Assembly (NCBI RefSeq): GCF_020622345.1
Contig: NZ_JACNMO010000030.1
Location: 1-63,878 of the forward strand
Direction of reading: 5' to 3'
Source of the DNA: Roseobacter weihaiensis
GTDB lineage: Bacteria > Pseudomonadota > Alphaproteobacteria > Rhodobacterales > Rhodobacteraceae
Length of the DNA stretch: 63,878 nt
Made by a program: the position numbers and the translations under genes. The notes beneath the pieces are model-generated. The model saw nothing but the letters and a program-made list of their open reading frames with translations. It did no database searches and was not told the origin of the DNA. Below, in pieces: positions 1-8,141 of this stretch; position 1 is the first letter of the stretch, and every line of letters starts with the position of its first letter.

Positions 1-127
1 CCGCTGCCATGTCCGCCGTGCCCGCCGTCCTGTCCTCCCGCGTCGCCATGGTCGCTGCCGTCGCCGTGGTCACCGCCATCGCCATGATCGCCGCCGTCGC
101 CGTGGTCACCGCCGTCGCCATGGTCGC
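1..127. repeat. Terminal direct repeat (circular-assembly overlap), left copy
   Basis: Bases 1-127 are identical to 63752-63878. The copy starts in unique sequence (ccgctgccatgtccgccgtg) before entering the 18-bp repeat array, so the match is anchored and is not just repeat similarity. A 127-bp end overlap is what a k=127 de Bruijn assembler leaves on a circular contig. The real circle is therefore 63,751 bp. Confidence 0.95.
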
Positions 128-614
128 TGCCGTCGCCGTGGTCACCGCCATCGCCATGATCGCCGCCGTCGCCGTGGTCACCGCCGTCGCCATGGTCGCC
201 GCCATCGCCGTGGTCGCCGCCATCGCCGTGGTCACCGCCGTCGCCATGATCGCCGCCATCGCCATGATCGCCGCCGTCGCCATGGTCACCGCCATCGCCA
301 TGATCGCCGCCGTCGCCATGGTCACCGCCATCGCCATGATCGCCGCCATCGCCATGGTCGCCGCCGTCGCCATGGTCGCCGCCGTCGCCATGGTCACCGC
401 CGTCGCCATGGTCGCTGCCATCGCCATGATCGCCTTTGTCGTCATGCCCCCCGGCATCCATATGCTCGTCTGTGTCTTCTTCTTCTTCGAGGGTGACGGG
501 CACCACGGTCTTGTTTTCTGTGTCTTTCACGTCCTCGGAACCGGTCCCACCGGCGGATGCCACGAGAGCAGCCGAGGATAAGCCTCCGATCAAGCTCAGA
601 AATAATGCGAACAT
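1..614 (-). CDS. G8-domain protein with GGDHGD repeats, 5' part (continues at 63751)
   Basis: This is the N-terminal part of a 1,059-residue protein that runs off base 1 and continues in the same frame at 63751 on the circle. The ATG is at 614-612. Residues 1-22 (MFALFLSLIGGLSSAALVAS) form a hydrophobic N-terminal segment without basic residues, probably a secretion or membrane signal. Then come an acidic stretch (VTLEEEEDTDEHMD) and, at residues 60-191, 22 copies of a hexapeptide GGDHGD, sometimes GSDHGD. The Asp/His repeats could bind metal or calcium and act as a flexible linker; that is inference. They do not match the RTX nonapeptide. After the repeats the chain continues (GHGGHGSGALPLP) into the G8 domain described under 61186-63878. 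The + strand reading of this region, Ala/Val/Met-rich, is an antisense artefact. Confidence 0.88.
   Translation of the reverse strand, partial: MFALFLSLIGGLSSAALVASAGGTGSEDVKDTENKTVVPVTLEEEEDTDEHMDAGGHDDKGDHGDGSDHGDGGDHGDGGDHGDGGDHGDGGDHGDGGDHGDGGDHGDGGDHGDGGDHGDGGDHGDGGDHGDGGDHGDGGDHGDGGDHGDGGDHGDGGDHGDGSDHGDGGDHGDGGDHGDGGDHGDGSDHGDAGGQDGGHGGHGS
42..437. repeat. 22 x 18-bp coding tandem repeat
   Basis: An uninterrupted array of 18-bp units, + strand form gtcgccatggtcaccgcc, encodes GGDHGD on the minus strand. The histidine codon recurs every 18 bp from 48 to 426, giving 22 units. Units differ mostly at synonymous positions (cat/cac, gat/gac), apart from Gly/Ser at unit position 2 and a Lys in the last, diverged unit. 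Bases 51-122 and 123-194 are an exact 72-bp (four-unit) duplication. The array continues into the terminal overlap at 63793-63878, so its assembled copy number may be wrong. Confidence 0.97.
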
Positions 615-1133
615 TTCAATCTCTTCCTGCAGGTCTTCGGATTCTGCTCGAATCCGTGCCGAATTTTCATTTTTTGGGAATTACCAGTCGTACAAACTCG
701 GAACGCATGCCTTAGGGGTTAATTTTTTGTTTACCAATAAGAAGATTTTATGTTCCCCGTTTGGTATTTTGGTGAACCCCGTTTTCGAAATGGCTGCAGC
801 GCGAGAGCGTTCGGCAGCCGCCTGTTAAAGGCATACGCATAGGCTGCCGGGTTCGAAAGCGCGCCGCATGCGGCTGGTCAAAAAGCCGCCGATGTACAAG
901 CGGTATTCCCTAAAACACTGTAATAAAATGGTTTAATCAAGCGCCCCCAAGAAAACTGCGATCCCGGGAAAATTTTCCACGATCATTTATAAGCGATTTT
1001 GAGCCGAAAAAAAACCCGATGTGGCGGGATTTCGCCAAAAGGCAAGGCGGTCATTTTTACGGGGCAGGGGGCCTGCGCAAGGCCCCCGCTGGCTCAAGCG
1101 GTCTCGTGAAAAGAGGCTGTCGGGGCCCTTATC
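615..1133. other. Intergenic region upstream of the G8 gene, with two palindromes
   Basis: This 519-bp gap lies between the G8 gene start (minus) and the end of the TPR lipoprotein gene (minus), and should hold the G8 promoter. Composition is AT-rich at 660-780 and 890-1020. Two perfect 12-bp palindromes are visible: gccgcatgcggc at 863-874 and ggaaaattttcc at 967-978. A hairpin (8-bp arms 1067-1074 and 1080-1087, GGGGGCCT/AGGCCCCC, 5-nt loop) follows the TPR gene but has no U-run, so it is only a weak terminator candidate. I see no convincing gene or sigma-70 promoter. Confidence 0.5.
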
Positions 1134-3590
1134 TCACTCCGGTGCCGCCTCCAGTGCGGTCAATTCCTGCCGGATCAGGGCGGCCACGCTCTGATCGCCG
1201 AGGGTGCCCACGGTCGCAAGCGCCTGGCTCAGCTGGGCCTGGGCCTCTTCTGTGCGCCCGGCAGCAGCATAGGCCGCGCCCAGATGGTATTGAACCCGTG
1301 CGTCATCCGGCAACCCCTGGGCTGCGGATTCCAGATAGGGCAGGGCCCCGTCCACATCGCCGGACTGGTAGAGAATCCAGCCATAGGTATCCTGAAACGC
1401 AGGCACATCGGTGCCTCTGAGCCGACGTGAAATCGTGCGCGCGCGGTCCAGGCTGGCCTCATCCGCCCGGTGGGTCGACAGCAGGCTCGCCAGGTTGTTG
1501 GCGATCACGGGGGAATTGGACATCTGCTCATACATGGATTCGTAGATTTCGATGGCCCCGTCGATATCCCCGGCGGTTTGCAGGAAAGATGCCTTGCCCC
1601 ACAGCAGATCCAGCGCGCCGGGGGCTTTTTCCAGACCTTCGTCGATGATGCTGCGGGCCGTCTCCTGGTCGCCCTGGGCGGCCTTGATCCGGGCCAGCCG
1701 GACCCAGATGCTGCTCAGATCGGGGCGCTGTTCCAGAATGGCATTATATTCAGCCTCTGCGGCCTCCAGGTCCTGGGCAACCAGATGGGCCTGGGCCAGG
1801 GCATTGCGGCGGCGCAGATCCTCGGGGTTTTCCGCGACCAGCGCTCTGGCCAGTGTGATCGCCTCGTCGGTCTGCCCTGCCTGCAGCTGGCCCTGGATCA
1901 GGTTGAGCCGGGCCGTGATGTTCTCGGCACCTTCTTCCTCGGCAAGCTGTTGCAGGAAATCAAGCGCCTGATCGGCCCCGGCCTGCCGGGCCATGATACT
2001 GGCATTCAGCGCATTGGCCGCAGCCACGGCATTGGGGTCCTCGAGGTTTTCCAGCGTCTGGGCCACCCGCTGGGCGCGGGGCAGGTCTTCCAGTCTCAGG
2101 TAGATGCTGCCAAGCGCCTGCAGAATGCTCATGTTATTGGGCGCGGTGCGCAGCGAAGAGATCAGGATCTGTTCGGCCTGCACGAATTTTTCATCCGCGT
2201 TGAGGAAGTTTGCGTAAATCAGCGCGTACCGCGGCGCGTTGTTGGAGGCATCCACGGCAAGCGACAGGAAATCCTCTGTCAGCGCCCTGTCTCCGGCCCG
2301 TTCATAGGCCTGCGCCATGAGGATCATCGCATCCGCATCTTCGGAGGCGTTCTCAAGGGCGGTCCGCAGCGCGGTGATGGCCTCGGTGGTCTTGTCTTCC
2401 TGAATGAGCCAGACCGCCTGCATCTTGAGGGCAGGGGCAGAGCTTGGGTCGGCTTGCAGCACTTCTTCGACCTGACGCCGGGCCCCGACCTCATTGCCGG
2501 TGGTCACCAGCATCTCCGCGAGGGCGATCTTGGTGTTTTGCCGCTCGGTGTCGCTCAGCGTGCTTTCTTCTTTCGACAAGACCGCTTCGAGCGCGGCAAT
2601 GCCCCGGTCCTGTTCACCGCCTTCAAAGCGCAGGGTGGCCAGCAGCACGCGCCAGGCATCATTGTCAGGCTCTTCTTCCAGGCTGGCCTCAAGCCGGGCG
2701 AGGGCCGCCTCGGGGCCGCGGATCGTCTGCAGGAACTGGATGATGTTGACGAAGGTCTGGTTGCGCTCCTCGCGGGTTTCGGCCTTTGCGAAGAACTCTT
2801 CGAGCAAGGCTTCGGCATCGTCGGTGCGTTCCTGGCCGAGCAGGTAGCGCAGCAGGGTCTGTTTCGGCGCGATATTGTCTGGAAAGACGTCGATCATGGT
2901 GCGCAGCTCCGCTTCGAGAGCCGCCTGCTCGCCAAGCTGGGCCAGGAACTGCAACTTGCTATTATAGAGTGTCAGGTCGTCAGGCGTTTCCGCGATGCTC
3001 TCGTCGATCAGGGCGAGGGCGGCGCGGTAGTCCTGCTTGCCGACATAGCCGTCGATGCGGATCCGGCGGATGATATCACTGTCGGGCAGGGCACGGGCCA
3101 GGGTCTCGGCCTCCTGCAGGATGGTGCTGCGCGCGGCCACGTCTTCGTCCAGCGTGGCCTGCCGGTAGTTCAGACCGATGTTGATGGCCTTGACTTCGAG
3201 ATCCTCGGGCGCAAGCTCGACCGCACTGCGGCCATGCCGTTCGAATTCTTCCCAGTTGCGGCTTGTAAACGCCATCTTGGCCAGCTTGACCCGCGCCTCA
3301 AGATCGTCGGGCGCGCGTTCAACAAGTTGCAGATAACTGCGGTAGGAGGCGTTGTAGCGTCCCAGTTCTTCCTGAACTTCGGCAATCTTGCGCCGTGCCT
3401 CGATATTGTCGGCGGTCAGATTGAGCGTGTTGAGGAATTCCACCATGGCGCGCTGAGGGTCACCTTCCTCAATCAGCCTCAGGCCGTTCTCATAGTGTTC
3501 TGCGGCGCGTTCTTCGGTTGACTTACAGGCCACCAGGGCGACGCAAACCAGAACGGCAAGACATGAATTTCTGAACGCAGAGTGGGTCAC
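1134..3590 (-). CDS. TPR-repeat lipoprotein of PEP-CTERM/EpsH polysaccharide locus (PrsT-like)
   Basis: An 818-residue, almost wholly helical TPR protein. The start chosen is the GTG at 3590: it has a GGAG ribosome site 9 bases upstream and gives a clean lipoprotein signal with lipobox LVAC near residue 22; a longer ATG reading from 3641 would bury that signal. Repeats of about 34 residues (e.g. AEEHYENGLRLIEEGDPQRA-like) fill the chain to the C-terminus. Family knowledge: such TPR lipoproteins occur in exosortase/exopolysaccharide loci and are thought to scaffold polysaccharide export in the periplasm. The exosortase, autokinase, chain-length and ATPase genes typical of those loci lie at 21-29 kb. 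The gene follows the initiating sugar transferase on the same strand after 120 bp. Confidence 0.85.
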   Translation of the reverse strand: MTHSAFRNSCLAVLVCVALVACKSTEERAAEHYENGLRLIEEGDPQRAMVEFLNTLNLTADNIEARRKIAEVQEELGRYNASYRSYLQLVERAPDDLEARVKLAKMAFTSRNWEEFERHGRSAVELAPEDLEVKAINIGLNYRQATLDEDVAARSTILQEAETLARALPDSDIIRRIRIDGYVGKQDYRAALALIDESIAETPDDLTLYNSKLQFLAQLGEQAALEAELRTMIDVFPDNIAPKQTLLRYLLGQERTDDAEALLEEFFAKAETREERNQTFVNIIQFLQTIRGPEAALARLEASLEEEPDNDAWRVLLATLRFEGGEQDRGIAALEAVLSKEESTLSDTERQNTKIALAEMLVTTGNEVGARRQVEEVLQADPSSAPALKMQAVWLIQEDKTTEAITALRTALENASEDADAMILMAQAYERAGDRALTEDFLSLAVDASNNAPRYALIYANFLNADEKFVQAEQILISSLRTAPNNMSILQALGSIYLRLEDLPRAQRVAQTLENLEDPNAVAAANALNASIMARQAGADQALDFLQQLAEEEGAENITARLNLIQGQLQAGQTDEAITLARALVAENPEDLRRRNALAQAHLVAQDLEAAEAEYNAILEQRPDLSSIWVRLARIKAAQGDQETARSIIDEGLEKAPGALDLLWGKASFLQTAGDIDGAIEIYESMYEQMSNSPVIANNLASLLSTHRADEASLDRARTISRRLRGTDVPAFQDTYGWILYQSGDVDGALPYLESAAQGLPDDARVQYHLGAAYAAAGRTEEAQAQLSQALATVGTLGDQSVAALIRQELTALEAAPE

Positions 3591-3710
3591 GAAACAATTC
3601 TCCAAGACTATCAATGGCGCAACTTTAACGCCCAAATGCAAATAAACTCCAGTGTTCTTGGAGTTTACTGCCGTTTAAATGTTCACGATTTGACTGGGCT
3701 CAGACTGGGC

Positions 3711-4406
3711 TCAGTACCCGGTGCCACGCATGACAACCTTGACGGTGCGCAGCAGGACGGCAACGTCCGTGGAGAACGAAACGATCCTGTTATAGGTGTC
3801 ATCGAATTTGACGCGATCGCTGAACGCGCAATCATTGCGGTCGGACACCTGCCACAGCCCTGTGATGCCGGGGCGCAGTTCGAAATAGGAGGTCCCGGAG
3901 TAGAGGTTCTTTTGCGAGGCCATCATCGGGCGGGGACCAACCAGAGACATGTCGCCGATCAGCACATTGAACAGCTGTGGCAGCTCATCGGCAGAGATCT
4001 TGCGCAGGATGCGTCCGATCGGTGTGATCCGGGGGTCATTCTTGAGCTTTTGCGTGGTTTCCCATTCGATCCGGGCGCTGCTGTTGGTGCGCAGATGCTC
4101 GGCCAGCATATCGTCCGCATTGGCAACCATCGTGCGCAGCTTGTACATCCGGAAGTTCTTGCCGAACCGTCCGACACGCTGGTGGCTGTAGATGGGGGAA
4201 TGGCCGTCCCGCGCAATAAGCCCCATCAGCACAACCAGAACAGGCAGTACCACAAGACCCGCGAGCACCACCAACGTTACATCAATCGCACGTTTCGTGA
4301 TATTTCTATAGAAATAAGGCTGTTTGGGCGAGCTTTCGCCAAAAAACACCTCTCGTTCCGAAATGGGTTGGCCTTGAGTACTAAAACTCTGAGTATCGAA
4401 TGGCAT
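3711..4406 (-). CDS. Undecaprenyl-phosphate sugar phosphotransferase (ExoY/WbaP type)
   Basis: 231 residues. The ATG at 4406 is preceded by a strong GGGAGG six bases upstream, which decides it over an upstream reading. One membrane helix (residues about 45-68, VTLVVLAGLVVLPVLVVLMGL) precedes the cytoplasmic bacterial sugar transferase domain. Family motifs are visible: KLRTM, KNDPRITPIGRILRK, SADELPQLFNVLIGDMSLVGPRP and RPGITGLWQVSDR. The enzyme should transfer a sugar-1-phosphate from a UDP-sugar to undecaprenyl phosphate, starting each repeat unit. It is the only initiating transferase seen, so it probably feeds the whole pathway; the sugar (galactose or glucose most often) cannot be told from sequence. 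Confidence 0.93.
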   Translation of the reverse strand: MPFDTQSFSTQGQPISEREVFFGESSPKQPYFYRNITKRAIDVTLVVLAGLVVLPVLVVLMGLIARDGHSPIYSHQRVGRFGKNFRMYKLRTMVANADDMLAEHLRTNSSARIEWETTQKLKNDPRITPIGRILRKISADELPQLFNVLIGDMSLVGPRPMMASQKNLYSGTSYFELRPGITGLWQVSDRNDCAFSDRVKFDDTYNRIVSFSTDVAVLLRTVKVVMRGTGY

Positions 4407-5022
4407 AATAAGCCTCCCAGCTATACATTGCTGCACTTTTAAAAACTTGGGCAAGAGCGCCCGTCACTTGCGGAAGAATGTCCGCACCTTCACCGGTATG
4501 TTAATTCCATGTAATTTATTTAAAGGTCGAGATAAATTAACAGATAGATTTTGGTATTTCCAGCGATAGAACGGATTAAGAGGCGGTTTTGTCAGAGTTT
4601 TCAGCAAAGCATGCCTCAAAATCAATCAGGAGTAGAGGGTGACGGGGGTGTTTTGGCCTGTGCGTGCGATTCTCCATGAGGGGGGGTTGAGGTTTCCCAG
4701 ATGATTCTTTCCCCCGCAGTCTAAAAGATTTTCATTCCGATTGACTGAACAGGCCGCGCAAGGCGCTGCCCCCCAGACAGCCCCGTGGCAAGGCCATGAG
4801 CCCGGTTTTTCCGGGTATTTTTTAACATAATTATGCTTATCGGGATCAAAATAGCAGATCTTTTTCGCTCTGGCCGCGCAGGAGCGTGACAGTTGCAATA
4901 TTTTCGAGAGTGACCGGAAACTTGGCCTTGAACACGCAAGGGTCTGCCCATTAAGAGCGGCCCGAGACGGCGCGCCTTTGGGGGGAGGGTGCTATTTTGG
5001 TTTTTTCACGAGAGAGACGTTT
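4407..5022. promoter_or_regulatory. Divergent intergenic region between sugar transferase and PAPS synthase
   Basis: 616 bp with divergent genes on both sides, so promoters for both are expected. The left third (4490-4590) is strongly AT-rich and holds an inverted repeat GTTAATT (4500-4506) / AATTAAC (4535-4541), a possible operator. Short readings in the middle (e.g. 4626-4898 minus) have no family likeness and poor start sites, so I do not call a gene. No clear -35/-10 pair was recognised. Confidence 0.45.
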
Positions 5023-6735
5023 ATGAATACCCCGAACCTGTCCCCGATCCCTGAGCTTTATGTCTCCTACGAGTCTGCTCAGAAGCTGAAGCTAGAGGCC
5101 GGTGATCTGGCCAGCTGGGATCTGACCCCGCGCCAGATCTGCGATCTGGAGCTTTTGATGAATGGCGGGTTCAACCCGCTCAAAGGGTTTCTGTCAGAGG
5201 CTGACTATATCTCTGTCGTCGATACCATGCGCCTGACCGACGGGGCGCTCTGGCCGATGCCGGTCACGCTGGATGTGAATGAGGATTTCGCGGCAGGGCT
5301 CGAGATCGGGCAGGACATCGCGCTGCGCGACCAGGAAGGGGTGATCCTTGCCACCATGACCGTCACCGACCGCTGGGAGCCCAACAAGGCCCATGAGGCG
5401 GCGATGGTCTTTGGGGCGGATGATGCCGCACACCCGGCGGTGAACTACCTGCACAATCAGGCGGGCAAGATTTACCTGGGCGGCCCCGTCACGGGGATCC
5501 AGCAGCCGGTACATTATGATTTCCGCGCCCGCCGCGATACCCCCAACGAGCTGCGCGCCTATTTCCGCAAGGTCGGCTGGCGCAAGGTCGTGGCCTTCCA
5601 GACCCGCAACCCGCTGCACCGCGCGCATCAGGAGCTGACTTTCCGCGCGGCGCGCGAGGCGCAGGCCAACCTGCTCATTCACCCGGTCGTCGGCATGACC
5701 AAACCCGGTGACGTGGATCACTTCACCCGCGTGCGCTGCTACGAGGCGGTGCTGGACAAATACCCCGCTGCCACCACGTCGATGTCGCTGCTCAATCTGG
5801 CGATGCGCATGGCCGGCCCGCGCGAGGCGGTCTGGCACGGGCTCATTCGCAAAAACCACGGCTGTACCCATTTCATCGTGGGCCGCGATCACGCGGGCCC
5901 CGGCAAGAACTCCGCCGGTGAGGATTTCTACGGGCCTTACGACGCGCAGGATCTTTTCCGCGCCCATCAGGATGAGATGGGCATCGAGATGGTGGACTTT
6001 AAACACATGGTCTGGGTCGAGGACCGCGCGCAATACGAGCCCATGGACGAGATCAAGGATAAGGACAGCGTCACCATCCTGAACATCTCGGGCACCGAGC
6101 TGCGCCGCCGCCTGCAGGAAGGTCTGGAAATCCCCGAATGGTTCTCTTTCCCCGAAGTGGTGGCTGAGCTGCGCCGTACCCGCCCGCCGCGCAACCAGCA
6201 GGGCTTTACGGTGTTCTTCACCGGCTTCTCGGGCTCGGGCAAATCCACTATTGCCAATGCCCTGATGGTCAAGCTGATGGAGATGGGCGGCCGCCCCGTC
6301 ACGCTGCTGGATGGCGACATCGTGCGGAAAAACCTCAGCTCCGAGCTGGGCTTCTCGAAAGAACACCGCGATCTCAACATCCGCCGCATCGGTTATGTGG
6401 CCTCCGAGATCACCAAGAACGGCGGCATCGCGATCTGTGCGCCCATTGCGCCTTATGCCACCACCCGCCGGGCGGTGCGCGAGGATGTGGAAGCCTTTGG
6501 TGCTTTCGTCGAGGTGCATGTGGCGACCTCGATCGAGGAATGCGAGCGCCGCGACCGCAAGGGGCTTTACAAGCTGGCGCGGGAAGGCAAGATCAAGGAG
6601 TTCACCGGGATTTCAGACCCTTACGATGTGCCTGAAAACCCCGAGCTCAGCGTCGAGACCGAGAATGTCGAGGTCGACAACTGTGCCCATCAGGTGCTGT
6701 TGAAGCTCGAAAGCATGGGGCTGATCTCGGGCTGA
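5023..6735 (+). CDS. cysC: Bifunctional ATP sulfurylase / APS kinase (PAPS synthase)
   Basis: 570 residues, two domains. The N-terminal ATP sulfurylase (about 1-390) has the nucleotide motif QTRNPLHRAH near residue 192 and GRDHAGPGKN near 288. The C-terminal APS kinase (about 395-570) has Walker A GFSGSGKST near 403 and DGDIVRKN near 428. The ATG at 5023 follows GAGAGA; a longer upstream reading has no ribosome site. It activates sulfate to APS and then to PAPS, the sulfate donor for sulfotransferases. Three sulfotransferases are encoded on the same plasmid (32050, 41637, 46683), and no sulfite-reduction gene is present, so the likely use is sulfation of the polysaccharide, not cysteine synthesis. 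The gene is convergent with the phosphohexomutase gene. Confidence 0.96.
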   Translation: MNTPNLSPIPELYVSYESAQKLKLEAGDLASWDLTPRQICDLELLMNGGFNPLKGFLSEADYISVVDTMRLTDGALWPMPVTLDVNEDFAAGLEIGQDIALRDQEGVILATMTVTDRWEPNKAHEAAMVFGADDAAHPAVNYLHNQAGKIYLGGPVTGIQQPVHYDFRARRDTPNELRAYFRKVGWRKVVAFQTRNPLHRAHQELTFRAAREAQANLLIHPVVGMTKPGDVDHFTRVRCYEAVLDKYPAATTSMSLLNLAMRMAGPREAVWHGLIRKNHGCTHFIVGRDHAGPGKNSAGEDFYGPYDAQDLFRAHQDEMGIEMVDFKHMVWVEDRAQYEPMDEIKDKDSVTILNISGTELRRRLQEGLEIPEWFSFPEVVAELRRTRPPRNQQGFTVFFTGFSGSGKSTIANALMVKLMEMGGRPVTLLDGDIVRKNLSSELGFSKEHRDLNIRRIGYVASEITKNGGIAICAPIAPYATTRRAVREDVEAFGAFVEVHVATSIEECERRDRKGLYKLAREGKIKEFTGISDPYDVPENPELSVETENVEVDNCAHQVLLKLESMGLISG

Positions 6736-6751
6736 TCGCGCCGGTTTCCCG

Positions 6752-8125
6752 TCAGAGCGCCTGCGCCAGATGATGCAGGCCCTCTGACAGCAGCGCCTGC
6801 GCCGTTTCAGGGTCTTTTGCCTCGATATAGAGCCGTAATTCGGGCGCATTTCCCGAGGGGCGGATATGCACCACGCGCCCGTCGTCCAGTGTCATCCGCA
6901 CCCCGTCGGTGAGATCGCAACCGGCTTCCTGCCCGCCCAGCTTGGCCAGAAAACCCGCGCGCGCGGCGACATCCCGGCTCAGGCGCGCCACAAAGGGTTG
7001 CGTTCGGTCTTGCGGGACGTCTTGCAGCCGATCGGCCACGGTAAAAACCGGTGGCTCCTGCGCCACGCGCTGCGACAGCGGCGCCGCCCCGGCGGCGATC
7101 AACGTCATCAGCAGCGGCAGCACGCAGTCGCGGGTGGGCAGCGGCGCAAAGACCCCTGCGGGGCCCTGTGCGGCAAAGCCCAGCAGAAACCCGCCATTGG
7201 CCTCATAGCCCACGACACGCCCCGCCAGCGCTTCCATCCCGGCAATCACATATGGCGAGCCGATGCGCGTGCGCGCGACACGGGCAAACCCCTTTTGCGT
7301 CACCCCGCTGTTGGAAGAGATCGGCGTGACCACCGCCTCGGCGGCCAGCGCCTCCGCAGTGATTTGTCCCATGATGTCGCCGGGCACGATCCGGCCGGTT
7401 TCATCCGCCAGCAGCGGGCGGTCGGAATCCCCATCGGTGGAGACCAGCGCATCAAGGCGGTGCTCGGCCACCCAGGCCTTGATCTGGCGGCGCACATCGG
7501 GGGCCACCGCTTCGGTATCGACGGGGATGAAGGTGTCGGAGCGGCCAAGCTCGGTCACCTCTGCCCCCAGCCCGGTCAGGATCTCGGCCAGCAGGTCGCG
7601 GCCCACGGCGGAATGGCTGTAGAGCCCGATCCGCCGCCCGGTGAGCGCCCCTGCCCCGCAGCCTGCCACATTGCGCGCCACGAACCCAGCCCCGACAGTG
7701 TCGTCCTGTCGCAAAATCGTCTCTGATACGAGGCTTTTGGGCTTTGTGCCCAAGGCCGCGAGGATTGCGGTCTCGTGGGTTTTGGTGATCTCGCCCTGTG
7801 GGGTGTAGAACTTCAGCCCGTTGCGGTCCGCGGGGATATGGCTGCCCGTGACCATGATGGCCGCCGCCCCCTGCTGCATCGCGGCCAGGGCCAGCGCCGG
7901 CGTGGGCACGGCCCCGCAGGTGGTAACAGGAACCCCCATGCCGCGCGCGGCCTGGGTGACATCTTCGGCCAGCCGCGGCGAGGAAGGGCGCAAATCTTCG
8001 CCCACAAAAAGCCCGTGGCCGGTGTCACAGGCGGCGATAAAGGCGCGCACGTGGTCCTGTACCAGATCAGAGGTCAGCTCTGTCACCAGCCCGCGGAGCC
8101 CGCTTGTGCCGAATTTGGGCGCCAT
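6752..8125 (-). CDS. Phosphomannomutase / phosphoglucomutase
   Basis: 457 residues of the alpha-D-phosphohexomutase family. Visible are the N-terminal FGTSGLRG, the phospho-serine loop VTGSHIPADRNGLKF (serine near 94), the metal loop DGDSDRPLL, the sugar loop YEANGGFLLG, and the phosphate-binding RPSGNAPELRLY near the C-terminus. It interconverts hexose 6- and 1-phosphates, supplying glucose-1-P for RmlA and/or mannose-1-P for ManC. It is the last gene of the minus-strand rml operon, 16 bp after rmlA. Substrate preference (mannose or glucose) is not decided by the sequence I can read. Confidence 0.92.
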   Translation of the reverse strand: MAPKFGTSGLRGLVTELTSDLVQDHVRAFIAACDTGHGLFVGEDLRPSSPRLAEDVTQAARGMGVPVTTCGAVPTPALALAAMQQGAAAIMVTGSHIPADRNGLKFYTPQGEITKTHETAILAALGTKPKSLVSETILRQDDTVGAGFVARNVAGCGAGALTGRRIGLYSHSAVGRDLLAEILTGLGAEVTELGRSDTFIPVDTEAVAPDVRRQIKAWVAEHRLDALVSTDGDSDRPLLADETGRIVPGDIMGQITAEALAAEAVVTPISSNSGVTQKGFARVARTRIGSPYVIAGMEALAGRVVGYEANGGFLLGFAAQGPAGVFAPLPTRDCVLPLLMTLIAAGAAPLSQRVAQEPPVFTVADRLQDVPQDRTQPFVARLSRDVAARAGFLAKLGGQEAGCDLTDGVRMTLDDGRVVHIRPSGNAPELRLYIEAKDPETAQALLSEGLHHLAQAL

Positions 8126-8141
8126 ATGACGTCTCCTCCGG

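Noticed and set aside
42-437. Possible CRISPR array
   Set aside because: The 18-bp units abut with no spacers and encode a regular hexapeptide in frame.
42-437. RTX calcium-binding repeats
   Set aside because: The unit is GGDHGD (six residues), not the nine-residue GGxGxDxUx pattern, and no type I secretion genes are present.
9-581. 190-codon + strand frame rich in Ala, Val and Met
   Set aside because: It is the antisense reading of the GGDHGD repeat array. The minus strand has a signal, a continuing frame across the circle and a G8 domain.
1067-1087. Classic Rho-independent terminator after the TPR gene
   Set aside because: A good 8-bp stem is present but the minus-strand tail is A-rich, not a U-run, so it is kept only as a weak candidate in the spacer entry.
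1470-3521. 683-codon + strand frame
   Set aside because: Antisense of the TPR lipoprotein; low-complexity composition and no start context.
4501-4541. CtrA-type box (TTAA-N7-TTAA)
   Set aside because: The TTAA elements present are not spaced by seven bases in either direction.
4626-4898. 90-codon minus frame in the divergent spacer
   Set aside because: No family likeness, poor ribosome site, composition unlike neighbouring genes.
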